Under the pieces are notes generated by a model that saw only the letters and a program-made list of their open reading frames with translations, did no database searches and was not told where the DNA came from. From Hypericibacter terrae (GTDB lineage: Bacteria; Pseudomonadota; Alphaproteobacteria; Dongiales; Dongiaceae), in assembly GCF_008728855.1 (NCBI RefSeq), contig NZ_CP042906.1:4515570-4579569 (forward strand): DNA of 64,000 nt. Direction: 5' to 3'. The translations under genes and the position numbers were made by a program. Below are positions 17,006-27,325 of this stretch, piece by piece (the stretch's first letter is position 1; each line of letters starts with the position of its first letter).

Positions 17006-18601
17006 ATGATGAATCGGCGAACGACGTTGAAACTGGCCGCCTTCGCGGTCGCGACGTTGCTGGCGGGAACCGCGATGGCGAATGCCGAGACGGTCCTGCG
17101 GCGCGGCAACGGCGCCGAGCCCGAGACGATCGATCCGCATAAATCCACGGGCGTGCCCGAGAACGCGATCGAGAACGACCTGTTCGAAGGCCTGGTCGCC
17201 TGGGGTCCCGACGGCAAGGAGGTGCCCGGTGTCGCCAAGAGCTGGGACATCAGCGACGACGGCACCGTCTACACCTTCCATCTGCGCGACGACGCGAAAT
17301 GGTCGAACGGCGAGCCCGTGACCTCTGCCGACTTCGTCTATTCCTTCCAGCGCGCGGTGGATCCCAAGACGGCGTCCGACTACGCGCCCATCCTCTCACC
17401 GATCAAGAACGCCGACGACATCATCGCCGGCAAGATCACCGACCTCAACCAGCTCGGCGTGACCGCGCCCGACGCGCACACGGTCGTGATCAGCCTCAAC
17501 GCATCCACGCCCTATCTGCTGGGCCTCCTGACCCACAACATCGCCATGCCCGTGCACAAGGCCACGGTCGAGAAGTTCGGCGATCAATGGACCCGGCCCG
17601 GCAACATCGTGTCGAACGGCCCCTTCATGCTGGCGGACTGGGTACCGCAGTCGCAGCTCACCATCGTCAAGAATCCGAATTTCCACGACGCCTCCAGCGT
17701 CAAGCTCGACAAGATCATCTATTACCCGACCGAGGATATTGCCGAGGAGCTGAAGCGCTATCGGGCCGGCGAACTCGACATCACCTACGACGTTCCGTCG
17801 GATCAGGTGAAGTGGGTCGAAGCCAACATGAAGGACGAGTTCCACAACACGCCCTATCTCGGCACCTACTACTACGTCATCAACCTGACCCGCGAGACGC
17901 TGGGCAAGGCGCAGCAGATCCGCAAGGCGCTGGCGCTCGGCGTCGACCGCGAGATCCTCGTCGACAAGATCACGCAGGCCGGCGAACTCCCCGCCTATAG
18001 CTGGGTTCCGCCCGATATCCTCGGGTACCAGCAGCAGTTCCTCGACTTCAAGGACGAGGCCAAGGCGCAGCGCCTGGCCGAAGCCAAGAAGCTCCTGGCC
18101 GATGCCGGCTACGGCCCCGACAAGCCGCTGAAGATCCAGCTCCTCTACAACACCAGCGAGAACCACAAGAAGATCGCGGTCGCGATCGCCGCGATGTGGA
18201 AGCCGCTGGGCGTCGAGCTCGAGCTGGTGAACCAGGAATGGAAAGTCTATCTCGAGACGCGCGACAAGAAGGATTTCGACATCGCGCGCGCCGCCTGGAT
18301 CGGCGACTATCCCGATCCCATCAACTTCCTCGACATGTTCAAGTCGGATGCCGGTGCGCGCAACGATGCCGGCTACAACAATCCGAAGTTCGACGAGCTG
18401 CTGACGACCGCGGGCGCCACCGTCGATCCGAAGAAGCGGCTGGAGATCCTGGCGCAGGCCGAGAAGATCTTCCTCGACGACTACGCCATGATTCCGATCT
18501 ATCACTACACCACCAAGCATATGCTGAGCCCGAAGCTGGTCGGATGGGAGTCCAACGTCCTGGACATCCATCCCGGCCGCTACCTCTCGCTGAAGTCCTG
18601 A
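17006..18601 (+). CDS. Oligopeptide ABC transporter, periplasmic binding protein (OppA/MppA type)
   Basis: A 531-residue solute-binding protein of family 5. The signal peptide MMNRRTTLKLAAFAVATLLA leads to a likely cleavage after the Ala-Asn-Ala segment near residue 28. The mature part opens with RGNGAEPETIDPHKSTGVPE, which is typical of OppA/MppA, and includes the conserved FSNG-like region VYTFHLRDDAKWSNGEPVTS. It binds peptides in the periplasm and delivers them to the OppBC channel. A strong AAGGAGG site precedes two adjacent ATG codons. 98 bp separate it from oppB, a usual place for a hairpin that lets the binding protein be made in excess. I did not find a perfect hairpin there. Confidence 0.92.
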   Translation: MMNRRTTLKLAAFAVATLLAGTAMANAETVLRRGNGAEPETIDPHKSTGVPENAIENDLFEGLVAWGPDGKEVPGVAKSWDISDDGTVYTFHLRDDAKWSNGEPVTSADFVYSFQRAVDPKTASDYAPILSPIKNADDIIAGKITDLNQLGVTAPDAHTVVISLNASTPYLLGLLTHNIAMPVHKATVEKFGDQWTRPGNIVSNGPFMLADWVPQSQLTIVKNPNFHDASSVKLDKIIYYPTEDIAEELKRYRAGELDITYDVPSDQVKWVEANMKDEFHNTPYLGTYYYVINLTRETLGKAQQIRKALALGVDREILVDKITQAGELPAYSWVPPDILGYQQQFLDFKDEAKAQRLAEAKKLLADAGYGPDKPLKIQLLYNTSENHKKIAVAIAAMWKPLGVELELVNQEWKVYLETRDKKDFDIARAAWIGDYPDPINFLDMFKSDAGARNDAGYNNPKFDELLTTAGATVDPKKRLEILAQAEKIFLDDYAMIPIYHYTTKHMLSPKLVGWESNVLDIHPGRYLSLKS

Positions 18602-18699
18602 GGTTCTCGACGCCGTCTTAGGGCGAGGCGGTGCCGTCACTCTCGGAGTAGAGTGCCGGCGCCGCCTGCCGACGGCGTTCCTCCCGGGCGCGACCGGCC

Positions 18700-19629
18700 A
18701 TGCTCAATTATGCCATCAAGCGACTGATCGGCGCGGTTCCGACCCTGCTGCTGATCGTCGCCATCACCTTTTTCATGGTGCATCTGGCGCCCGGCGGTCC
18801 CTTCGACAAGGAACGGAAACTCTCCGCCGAGGTCGAAGCCAATCTGCGCAAGGCCTATCATCTCGACGAGCCCGTCATCCAGCAGTTCGGCCGCTATGTC
18901 GGCAATCTGCTGCAGGGCGATTTCGGGCCCTCCTTCCAGTACAAGGATTACAGCGTCACCGAGCTGATCCTCGGCGGCTTCCCCACCTCGCTCACGCTGG
19001 GTGCCATCGCCATGACGGCGGCCATCGTCTTCGGCATGGGAGCCGGCATGATCGCGGCGCTGCGCCAGAACAGCCTGCTCGATCATGTGCTGATGGGCGC
19101 TGCCGTGCTCGGCGTGGCGGTGCCCAACTTCGTAGTGGCGCCGCTTCTGACCCTGGTGATCGGGTTGTATCTTCACCTGCTCCCGGTGGGCGGCTGGAGC
19201 GATGGCGGCTTCTCGATCCGCCACGCGATCCTGCCGGCGACGGCCCTGGCGCTGCCGCAGGTTGCCGCGATCGCCCGGCTGATGCGCGGCAGCATGCTCG
19301 AGGTGCTCCGCACCAACTATATCCGCACCGCCCGCGCCAAGGGCCTGCCCGAGCGCATCACCCTGCTGCGCCATGGCGTCAAGGCCGCGCTGCCGCCGAT
19401 CGTGTCCTATCTGGGGCCCGCGATAGCCAACATCATCACCGGCTCGATCGTGATCGAGCAGATCTTCGGCATTCCCGGCATCGGCCGCTATTTCGTCCAG
19501 GCCGCGCTCAACCGCGACTACACGCTGGTCATGGGCGTGGTGGTGTTCTATGGCGCCCTCATCATCCTGCTGAACCTGCTGGCGGACCTGGCCTATGGGC
19601 TGCTCGATCCGCAGGTGCGCTATGACTGA
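18700..19629 (+). CDS. oppB: Oligopeptide ABC transporter permease (OppB type)
   Basis: A 309-residue inner-membrane permease with six predicted helices. It begins MLNYAIKRLIGAVPTLLLIV, the characteristic N terminus of OppB/DppB proteins. The cytoplasmic EAA loop that contacts the ATPases reads NYIRTARAKGLPERITLLRHG. It forms the translocation channel with OppC. Its end overlaps the start of oppC by eight bases (ATGACTGA at 19622-19629), so translation of the two is coupled. It is part of the five-gene operon oppABCDF. Confidence 0.92.
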   Translation: MLNYAIKRLIGAVPTLLLIVAITFFMVHLAPGGPFDKERKLSAEVEANLRKAYHLDEPVIQQFGRYVGNLLQGDFGPSFQYKDYSVTELILGGFPTSLTLGAIAMTAAIVFGMGAGMIAALRQNSLLDHVLMGAAVLGVAVPNFVVAPLLTLVIGLYLHLLPVGGWSDGGFSIRHAILPATALALPQVAAIARLMRGSMLEVLRTNYIRTARAKGLPERITLLRHGVKAALPPIVSYLGPAIANIITGSIVIEQIFGIPGIGRYFVQAALNRDYTLVMGVVVFYGALIILLNLLADLAYGLLDPQVRYD

Positions 19630-20503
19630 TCTCGCCATCCCCTCCGCACCGGCACGGCCCCGCAGCCTCTGGGCCGATGCGCGCCGCCGCCTGTTCCGCA
19701 ACAGGGCGGCGATGCTGAGCCTGATCCTGCTGGCGGCCATCACCCTCGCCTGCATGCTGGCGCCCCTCCTGGCCCCGCATCCGATGGACGAGGTCAATTG
19801 GGACCGGATCATGGCGCCGCCCGACTGGTCGCTGGGCTATTTCTTCGGCACCGACGAGAACGGCCGCGACCTCTTCGCCCGTGCGCTCTATGGCGGCCGC
19901 GTCTCGCTCTCGATCGGCGCGGTGGCGACGCTGGTCAGCCTCGTCATCGGCGTCGCCTGGGGTGCCGTCGCCGGCTTCGTCGGCGGCCGGGTCGATGCGC
20001 TCATGATGCGCATCGTCGACATCCTCTATGCGCTGCCCTTCGTCTTCTTCGTGATCCTGCTGACGGTCGTGTTCGGGCGCGACGTCATCCTCATGTATGT
20101 CGCGATCGGCGCCGTCTCCTGGCTCGACATGGCGCGCATCGTCCGCGGCCAGACCCTGAGCCTCAAGCGCAAGGAATTCATCGAGGCGGCGCACGCCTCG
20201 GGCGTGGGCACCTTCGCCATCCTGCGCCGGCATATCGTGCCCAACACGCTGGGCCCTGTCATCATCTACACGACGCTCACCGTGCCGCAGGTGATCCTGA
20301 TCGAATCCTTCGTGAGCTTCCTGGGCTTGGGCGTGCAGGAGCCCAATGCCAGCTGGGGCACGATGGTGAACGAGGGCGCCCGGGTGATGGAGACCTCCTA
20401 CTGGGTGCTGGTCTATCCGGCGACCCTGCTGGTGGTGACCCTGCTCTGCCTCAATTTCCTCGGCGACGGCCTGCGCGATGCGCTCGACCCGAAGGACCGC
20501 TGA
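19622..20503 (+). CDS. oppC: Oligopeptide ABC transporter permease (OppC type)
   Basis: A 293-residue permease with six predicted helices, the partner of OppB. The N-terminal OppC domain (RRRLFRNRAAMLSLILLA) is followed by the typical GTDENGRDLFARALYGGRVS segment and the EAA loop FIEAAHASGVGTFAILRRHI. The frame is open from 19595. The ATG at 19622 is chosen because it overlaps the oppB stop and gives the usual N terminus. The gap to oppD is a single base, so these genes are tightly coupled. Confidence 0.92.
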   Translation: MTDLAIPSAPARPRSLWADARRRLFRNRAAMLSLILLAAITLACMLAPLLAPHPMDEVNWDRIMAPPDWSLGYFFGTDENGRDLFARALYGGRVSLSIGAVATLVSLVIGVAWGAVAGFVGGRVDALMMRIVDILYALPFVFFVILLTVVFGRDVILMYVAIGAVSWLDMARIVRGQTLSLKRKEFIEAAHASGVGTFAILRRHIVPNTLGPVIIYTTLTVPQVILIESFVSFLGLGVQEPNASWGTMVNEGARVMETSYWVLVYPATLLVVTLLCLNFLGDGLRDALDPKDR

Positions 20504-20504
20504 G

Positions 20505-21541
<1,037 letters not shown>

Positions 21542-21545
<4 letters not shown>

Positions 21546-22564
21546 TCGCATCCGGGAAGCCCACGCTCGATAAGGCCAAGCCGATCCTCTCGGTCAAGGA
21601 TCTGCATGTCACCTTCCCGATCCGCCGCGGCCTGTTCCGGCGCGAAGCGACCCTGGTGGCGCTGGACGGGGTGAGCTTCGATCTCAAGCCGGGCGAGACG
21701 CTGGGACTGGTCGGCGAATCCGGCTCCGGCAAATCGACGCTGGGCCGCGCGGTGCTGCGGCTCCTGCCGCGCGTCGAGGGCCATGTTACCTGGCTGGGCC
21801 AGGATCTCGCGGGCCTGACGCCCGAGGCGCTGCGGCGCCTTCGCGCCGACATGCAGATCGTGTTCCAGGATCCGCTGGCCTCGCTCGATCCGCGCATGCC
21901 GGTCGGCGAGATCGTGGCCGAGCCGCTGCGCACCTTCCAGCCCGACCTGCCGAAGAAGGAACTCCGCGCGCGCGTCACCGGCATGCTGGCCCGCGTCGGC
22001 CTGGGGCCCGAGCATCTCGACCGCTATCCGCACGAATTCTCGGGCGGGCAGTGCCAGCGCATCGGCATCGCGCGCGCCATGATCAACCGCCCGAAGCTGG
22101 TGATCTGCGACGAGCCGGTCTCGGCCCTCGACGTCTCGATCCAGGCGCAGATCATCAATCTGCTGATGAAGCTGCAGCGCGAGGACGGGCTCGCCCTCAT
22201 CTTCATCTCGCACAATCTCTCGGTGGTGCGGCATATCAGCCACCGCATCATGGTGCTCTATCTGGGCCGGGTTGCGGAGCTCGCCGACCGCCGCGCCCTG
22301 TTCCGCGAGCCGCGCCATCCCTACACCCAGGCGCTGATCTCGGCGGTGCCGCTGCCCGATCCCGAACGGGAGCGGGCGCGCCGGCATCTGGTGCTCAAAG
22401 GCGAGCTGCCTTCGCCGCTCGACCCGCCCTCGGGCTGCGCCTTCCGCACCCGCTGTCCCAAGGCGACCGCGATCTGCGCCGCCGAACGCCCGGCGCTCGA
22501 GGTCACGCCCGATGGCCACAGTGTCGCATGCCATCATTGGCGCGAAGGGCCGCGCGCGATCTGA
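21542..22564 (+). CDS. oppF: Oligopeptide ABC transporter ATP-binding protein (OppF type)
   Basis: A 340-residue second ATPase of the Opp transporter. Walker A GESGSGKSTLG is near residue 57, the signature is FSGGQCQRIGIARAM, and Walker B is LVICDEPVSALDVS. The C terminus carries CAFRTRCPKATAIC, as in OppD. The ATG overlaps the oppD stop in an ATGA tetranucleotide, and the reading frame upstream of it (to 21500) lies inside oppD. It is the last gene of the operon. An inverted repeat about 50 bp downstream may belong either to its 3' end or to the next gene. Confidence 0.92.
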
Positions 22565-22610
22565 GGCGATTTCGACGTTCGCCCGCCGCTTGCGATTTGA
22601 AAATACGACA

Positions 22611-22643
22611 CAATCTTCATTCGGTAGATTCTGATGAAGATTG
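22611..22643. promoter_or_regulatory. Perfect 10-bp inverted repeat upstream of the M48 protease gene
   Basis: CAATCTTCAT (22611-22620) and its exact complement ATGAAGATTG (22634-22643) are separated by 13 bp. The site lies between oppF and the M48 protease gene, 23 bp before the GTG start, in an interval that is more A+T rich than the genes. The spacing and symmetry suit a dimeric repressor. A hairpin in the leader RNA is the alternative. It lacks the T run of an intrinsic terminator. Confidence 0.45.
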
Positions 22644-22665
22644 AAACCATCGAGGTTGCCCGCCC

Positions 22666-23907
22666 GTGTTCCTGACTGTCGTCGCCGTCGCCATCATGGC
22701 CTCCTTCCTGTTCGACCTCTGGCTGGACCGGCGGCAGATCCATCATGTCCTCGTCCATCGCGAGCGCGTGCCCGCGGCCTTTCAAGGCGCCTTGTCGATC
22801 GAGGAGCATCAGAAGGCGGCGGCCTATACCGTGGCGAGGCGGCGCTTCGGCATCAAGCGCGAGCTGGCCGGGATGGTCCTGAGCCTGCTGCTTCTGGTCG
22901 GGGGCGGATTCGCCTTCATCAATTCCGTGGTCGCGACGACGTTCGGCACCGGTTATGTCGGTTCGCTGGCCCTTGTGGCGATCATCGCCGGCATCGGCGG
23001 CCTGGTGGCCCTGCCGTTCGCCTATGTCGGGACCTTCTCGATCGAAGCGGCATTCGGCTTCAATCGCACGACCCGAAAGCTCTTTTTCGTCGACCGCGCG
23101 AAGTCGGTCGCCTTGGCGATAGCGTTCGCGACCCCTCTCGTTCTCGCGGCCGATTTCGCCATGCGGCAATTGGGGTCATGGTGGTGGTTCGCTGTGTGGG
23201 GGATCTTCGTCGCCTTCAATCTGCTCGCCCTGCTGATCGTGCCGACGTTCATCATGCCGCTATTCAACAAGTTCGAGGTGCTGAAGGACGAAGTCTTGAA
23301 GTCCCGGATCGAAGCGCTGATGAAGCGCTGCGGATTCCATCCCAAAGGCGTCTATCGAATGGATGGCAGCAAACGCTCCGGCCATGGCAATGCCTTCTTC
23401 ACCGGCTTCGGGCCGTCCAAGCGGATCGTGCTGTTCGATACGCTGCTGGAGAAACTGACGCCCGAGGAGATCGAAGCGGTTCTTGCGCATGAGCTCGGCC
23501 ACTTCAAGCTGCGGCATGTCCTGCGGCGCCTGCTGACCTACTTCGGAGCCAGCCTTGTCATCCTGGCCTTCCTCGGATGGCTCTTTCGCCAGGACGGGTT
23601 CTACCGGGGCTTCGGCGTCGATCCGGCGATCGCGCACGCCATGCCGATGACGGGTCTGCTCCTGTTCTTCCTGCTCTTCCCTCTCGTCTCGACATGGTTC
23701 AGGGCGCTTCCGAACCATGTCTCGCGCCGGCAGGAGTTCGAAGCCGACGCCTATGCCGCCAACCATGCCAATAGCAGGGAACTGGCTTCAGCCCTCGTCA
23801 AGCTGCACCGCGACAACGCAGCGACCCTGACCTCGGACCCGATCTATTCGGCCGTCAACGACACGCATCCGAGCGCTGCTCAACGCATCGCCAGGCTCGC
23901 AGCGTAG
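22666..23907 (+). CDS. M48 family metallopeptidase (Ste24/CAAX prenyl protease 1 type)
   Basis: A 413-residue multi-spanning zinc protease. The N-terminal half has four to five hydrophobic segments and the family-typical GFNRTTRKLFFVDRAKS. The catalytic motif HELGHFKLRH is near residue 275. The downstream glutamate ligand is in EFEADAYAANHA near residue 357. The start is a GTG at 22666 behind GAGG with a spacing of 11. Bacterial relatives of yeast Ste24 act in quality control at the inner membrane; the natural substrate is unknown. It converges on the flavoenzyme gene with 8 bp between stops. Confidence 0.87.
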   Translation: MFLTVVAVAIMASFLFDLWLDRRQIHHVLVHRERVPAAFQGALSIEEHQKAAAYTVARRRFGIKRELAGMVLSLLLLVGGGFAFINSVVATTFGTGYVGSLALVAIIAGIGGLVALPFAYVGTFSIEAAFGFNRTTRKLFFVDRAKSVALAIAFATPLVLAADFAMRQLGSWWWFAVWGIFVAFNLLALLIVPTFIMPLFNKFEVLKDEVLKSRIEALMKRCGFHPKGVYRMDGSKRSGHGNAFFTGFGPSKRIVLFDTLLEKLTPEEIEAVLAHELGHFKLRHVLRRLLTYFGASLVILAFLGWLFRQDGFYRGFGVDPAIAHAMPMTGLLLFFLLFPLVSTWFRALPNHVSRRQEFEADAYAANHANSRELASALVKLHRDNAATLTSDPIYSAVNDTHPSAAQRIARLAA

Positions 23908-23915
23908 AGGACGCG

Positions 23916-26477
23916 TCAGCTCCGCGGCTTGAGGCTTTCCGGGTCGTAGAGCGGCTTGTAGCCGATGGCCGCCACCTCGACCGGATAGGTCTCGCCGAAA
24001 TATTCGACGTTGAGCTTGCGGCCTTCCTGGCAATAGGCCCAGGGCAGATAGGCAAGCGCGATGTTCTTGCCGATCGTCGGACCGTAGGCGACCGAGGTCG
24101 TGAAGGAACGGCGGCCGAGCTCGTCCACCAGGCCCTCGCCGGTCGCGGGGTCCAGCACCGGCAGGGTGCCGACCGGATAGCGGGCGACGCCCTTGGAATC
24201 GATGTTCCGCGTCATCACCAGCGTGCAGAGCATCGCCGGCTGGTGCGGGCGCGCCTTGTATTCGAGATGCTTCGCCTTGCCGCGGAAATCCGCCTCCTTG
24301 ACCTTCGGGCGGGCGAGGTCGGATTCGATCAGGTTGTATTCGGTCAGGAGATCGGCGTTCTGCAGGCGCAGGCTCTTCTCCATGCGCCGGCTGTTGGCGT
24401 AGGTCTCGACGCCGAAGGCCATGACGCCGGTCGCGCGCAGCGCGTCCCAGACGGCGAGGCCGTCCTCGTAGCGCATATGCAGCTCCCAGCCCTGCTCGCC
24501 GACATAGGAGATGCGGAAGGCCATCACATTCTTGCCGCCGATCCTGATCTGCTTGATCGCGGCGAAGGGAAAGTTCTCGTGGGTGAGGCCGTTCGGGTCC
24601 TCGACCGCCTTCTGCAGGGTCTTGCGCGCGTTCGGGCCCCAGATGCCGATCGTCACGAACTTCTCGGTAACGTCGGTGACGGTGACGTTGAAGCCCTTGT
24701 CCTGCGCCGTGCGGCGCACATAGTGGAAATCGCGCGGGCCCGCATCGGCGCCGTCGATGACGCGGCAGCGGTCCGCCATGCGGATGACGGTCAGGTCGGC
24801 ACGCACCATGCCCTCGTCGTCGAGGAAATGGGTGTAGATGCCCTTGCCGATCATATTGTCGCCGCCGATCTTGGCGGCGCAGAGCCATTCCATCAGCGCG
24901 ACATGATCCGGGCCTTCGACGTCGAACATGTAGAAGTGCGACAGGTTCACGATGCCGCAATCCTCGCTCATGGCGAGATGCTCGGCATTGGAGACGCGCC
25001 AGAAATGGCGGTTGTCCCACTCGTTCTCGCGCACCGGCACGCGGTTGCCGTATTTCTTCAGCAGGTGCTCATTGGCGGCATAGCCATGCGCGCGCTCCCA
25101 GCCGCCGAGCTCCATGAAATAGCCGCCCAGCTCCTTCTCGCGCTCATAGAAGGGCGAGTGGCGCACATTGCGCCCCGTGGCATAGGGCTCGCGCGGATGG
25201 ACCGCGGGGTTGTAGATCTTCTGCGCCGCCTCGCCGCAGCGCCCTTCGATGAACTTCTCCTGGAGCTGGTGCGGGTAGAAGCGCGCATAGTCGATCTTCG
25301 CGTGATCGATCGGCGTGCGCCCGTCGGTCATCCAGTCGGCCACCAGCTTGGCCATGCCCGGGCCGTCCTTGACCCAGATGGCGACGGCATACCAGAGGCC
25401 GCGGACCTTCTGGCTCTCGCCGATGGAGGGCCCGCCATCGGCAGTCACCTGCAGCAGGCCGTTGAAGGAGCGCTTCTCCTCATAGCCGAGCTCGCCCAGG
25501 ATCGGCGTCAGCTCGATGGCGCGCTCGAGCGGCTTGAGGATCTGCTCCATGTCGAGGTCGCGCTGCGAGGGCGACAGCCTGGCCTGGTCCTTCTCCAGGA
25601 TGTCGCGCGGATGGCAGAGGCGCGGGTTCGTCTCTTCGTAATAGCCCCACTCGATCATGCCGCCTTCGGCGGTCTTGGGATCACCGGTGTCGCGCATATA
25701 GGCCGAGTTGCCCTGGTCGCGCAGCAGCGGCCAGCCGATCTCCTTGCCGGTGCCGGCGAACTCGTTATAGGGCCCGAAGAAGGTGAGCGGATGGTCGACC
25801 GGCATCACCGGCAGGTCCTCGCCCGCCAGGGCCGCGATCAGGCGGCCCCACAGGCCCGCGCAGACCACGACATGGTCGGCCCGGATCGTGCCGCGATCGG
25901 TCACGACGCCCTTGATGCGCCCGTTCTCGAGGAGGAGCGACTTGGCCGGCGTGTTGGCGAAGACCTGGAGCTTGCCGCTGGCCACACCCTCGTCGATCAG
26001 CTCGCCGGCGACCGTCTGCGAACGCGGGATGACGAGGCCGCCATCGGGGTCCCACAGGCCGCCCTGCACCAGATGCTCCTCGATCAGCGGAAATTTCTGC
26101 TTGATCTCGGCCGGCCCGATCAGGCGCGCCCGAGTGCCGAAGGCCTTGGCGGAAGCGACCTTGCGCTTGATCTCCTCCATGCGGGCATCGTCGCCGACGC
26201 GCGCGACCTCCAGTCCGCCGACGCGGGCGTAGTGGCCCCGCTTCTCGTAGAAATCGATGGAGTAGAGCGTCGTCCAGCAGGACAGGAAATCGTGGCTGGT
26301 CGTGTAGCAGAAATCGGAGGCGTGCGCCGTCGAGCCGATGTCGGTCGGAACGCCGGACTTGTCGATGCCGACGATGTCGTCCCAGCCGCGCGCGATCAGG
26401 TGATGGGCGACCGACGAGCCGACGATGCCGCCGAGCCCGATGATGACGACCTTCGCTTTCTCCGGAAACCCTGCCAT
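23916..26477 (-). CDS. FAD-dependent dehydrogenase with GcvT domain (dimethylglycine/sarcosine dehydrogenase-like)
   Basis: An 853-residue flavoenzyme. The N-terminal DAO-type FAD domain opens with VVIIGLGGIVGSSVAHHL near residue 10 and has the usual STAHASDFCY region. The C-terminal half is an aminomethyltransferase (GcvT-like) fold that in relatives passes the one-carbon unit to tetrahydrofolate; it includes GVETYANSRRMEKSLRL. Dimethylglycine and sarcosine dehydrogenases of this build oxidatively demethylate N-methylated glycine, and the length fits. The frame is open to 26510, but the ATG at 26477 is chosen because it has a GCGAGAG site just upstream and gives the standard N terminus. No choline or betaine gene is adjacent, so the substrate is an inference. 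Confidence 0.85.
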   Translation of the reverse strand: MAGFPEKAKVVIIGLGGIVGSSVAHHLIARGWDDIVGIDKSGVPTDIGSTAHASDFCYTTSHDFLSCWTTLYSIDFYEKRGHYARVGGLEVARVGDDARMEEIKRKVASAKAFGTRARLIGPAEIKQKFPLIEEHLVQGGLWDPDGGLVIPRSQTVAGELIDEGVASGKLQVFANTPAKSLLLENGRIKGVVTDRGTIRADHVVVCAGLWGRLIAALAGEDLPVMPVDHPLTFFGPYNEFAGTGKEIGWPLLRDQGNSAYMRDTGDPKTAEGGMIEWGYYEETNPRLCHPRDILEKDQARLSPSQRDLDMEQILKPLERAIELTPILGELGYEEKRSFNGLLQVTADGGPSIGESQKVRGLWYAVAIWVKDGPGMAKLVADWMTDGRTPIDHAKIDYARFYPHQLQEKFIEGRCGEAAQKIYNPAVHPREPYATGRNVRHSPFYEREKELGGYFMELGGWERAHGYAANEHLLKKYGNRVPVRENEWDNRHFWRVSNAEHLAMSEDCGIVNLSHFYMFDVEGPDHVALMEWLCAAKIGGDNMIGKGIYTHFLDDEGMVRADLTVIRMADRCRVIDGADAGPRDFHYVRRTAQDKGFNVTVTDVTEKFVTIGIWGPNARKTLQKAVEDPNGLTHENFPFAAIKQIRIGGKNVMAFRISYVGEQGWELHMRYEDGLAVWDALRATGVMAFGVETYANSRRMEKSLRLQNADLLTEYNLIESDLARPKVKEADFRGKAKHLEYKARPHQPAMLCTLVMTRNIDSKGVARYPVGTLPVLDPATGEGLVDELGRRSFTTSVAYGPTIGKNIALAYLPWAYCQEGRKLNVEYFGETYPVEVAAIGYKPLYDPESLKPRS

Positions 26478-26644
26478 GTCGCGCTCTCGCCTTGATGTGC
26501 CGCCAGACAATAGGGCGCCGCGGCGGCGCCATTAGAGCCTGTTTGCGACATTCACGAAAGGCCGAGCGACAGGGGCGGGAAAGGTCGGAGCGCCCCACAG
26601 TGTCGCTCGCCATCACGAGCGCGAAGGGACGCGGTCGCTTGGAT

Positions 26645-26770
26645 CCCCTCCCCCAACTTTTGGGGGAGGGCAGGGAGGGGGATGACTCCGTCCAGGATCT
26701 CGTCGGGGTGCGAAGGGGCCGATACCGAGCAGCCCCCTCCCCAACCCTCCCCCAAAAGTTGGGGGAGGGG
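26645..26770. repeat. 126-bp repeat with palindromic ends, copy 2 (inverted relative to copy 1)
   Basis: The reverse complement of this interval matches 7359-7484 at about 120 of 126 positions by eye. It has palindromic ends and a core with GGCTGCTCGGTATCGG. It lies in the 366-bp gap between the promoter side of the flavoenzyme gene and the 3' end of the gapR gene, so it is intergenic like copy 1. The remainder of 26478-26843 holds no supportable gene. Confidence 0.75.
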
Positions 26771-26843
26771 ATGTTTCTTCGATTTTCGATTCTTCACAGA
26801 CTCAACGATAGGAAGAAAAGAAGACCGACGCTTCAGTCCACGC

Positions 26844-27089
26844 TCATTCCAGATCCAGTGCGCGCTTATAGAGGACCAGCAATTCCTCCTGCTCCTGGCG
26901 GTCGGCCTTGTCCATGCGCCGGATGCGGATGATCTGGCGCATGATCTTGGTATCGAAGCCGGTGCCCTTCGCCTCGGCATAGACCTCGCGAATATCGGCC
27001 GCCAGCGCCGCCTTTTCCTCCTCGAGCCGCTCGATGCGCTCGATGAAGGATTTGAGCCGGTCCGCTGCGATTCCGCCCTTGCCCGCCAT
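26844..27089 (-). CDS. gapR: DUF2312 (GapR-like) DNA-binding protein
   Basis: An 81-residue protein matching the DUF2312/UPF0335 family throughout: it begins with a short basic lead, then DRLKSFIERIERLEEEKAAL as a coiled coil, then GFDTKIMRQIIRIRRMDKAD. In Caulobacter this family (GapR) binds overtwisted AT-rich DNA ahead of replication and transcription and helps topoisomerases. It is near universal in Alphaproteobacteria, and the length is typical. It stands alone here. The 236-bp interval 27090-27325 upstream is shared with the divergent Gly-rich protein gene and should contain both promoters. Confidence 0.9.
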   Translation of the reverse strand: MAGKGGIAADRLKSFIERIERLEEEKAALAADIREVYAEAKGTGFDTKIMRQIIRIRRMDKADRQEQEELLVLYKRALDLE

Positions 27090-27325
27090 TCGAAGAAACT
27101 CCCCGTCAAATCAGATGGTTATTGAGTTGGCCCGCGCTGCCGGCGGCATGCAGGGCCCGCGGACGATAAAGGGACGAATCGGGGGCGGCAAGACCGTCCG
27201 GGGAAGAAAGAAGCGGTGCCGGAATAAACCCGGCCCGAGGCCCGTTGTCTGGTCGAAATCACCCGATCGCTCCGGAAACCGGGGCGTCGGCACCCCTTCT
27301 CCCCAACAGCAGGACGGAGTCCCTC

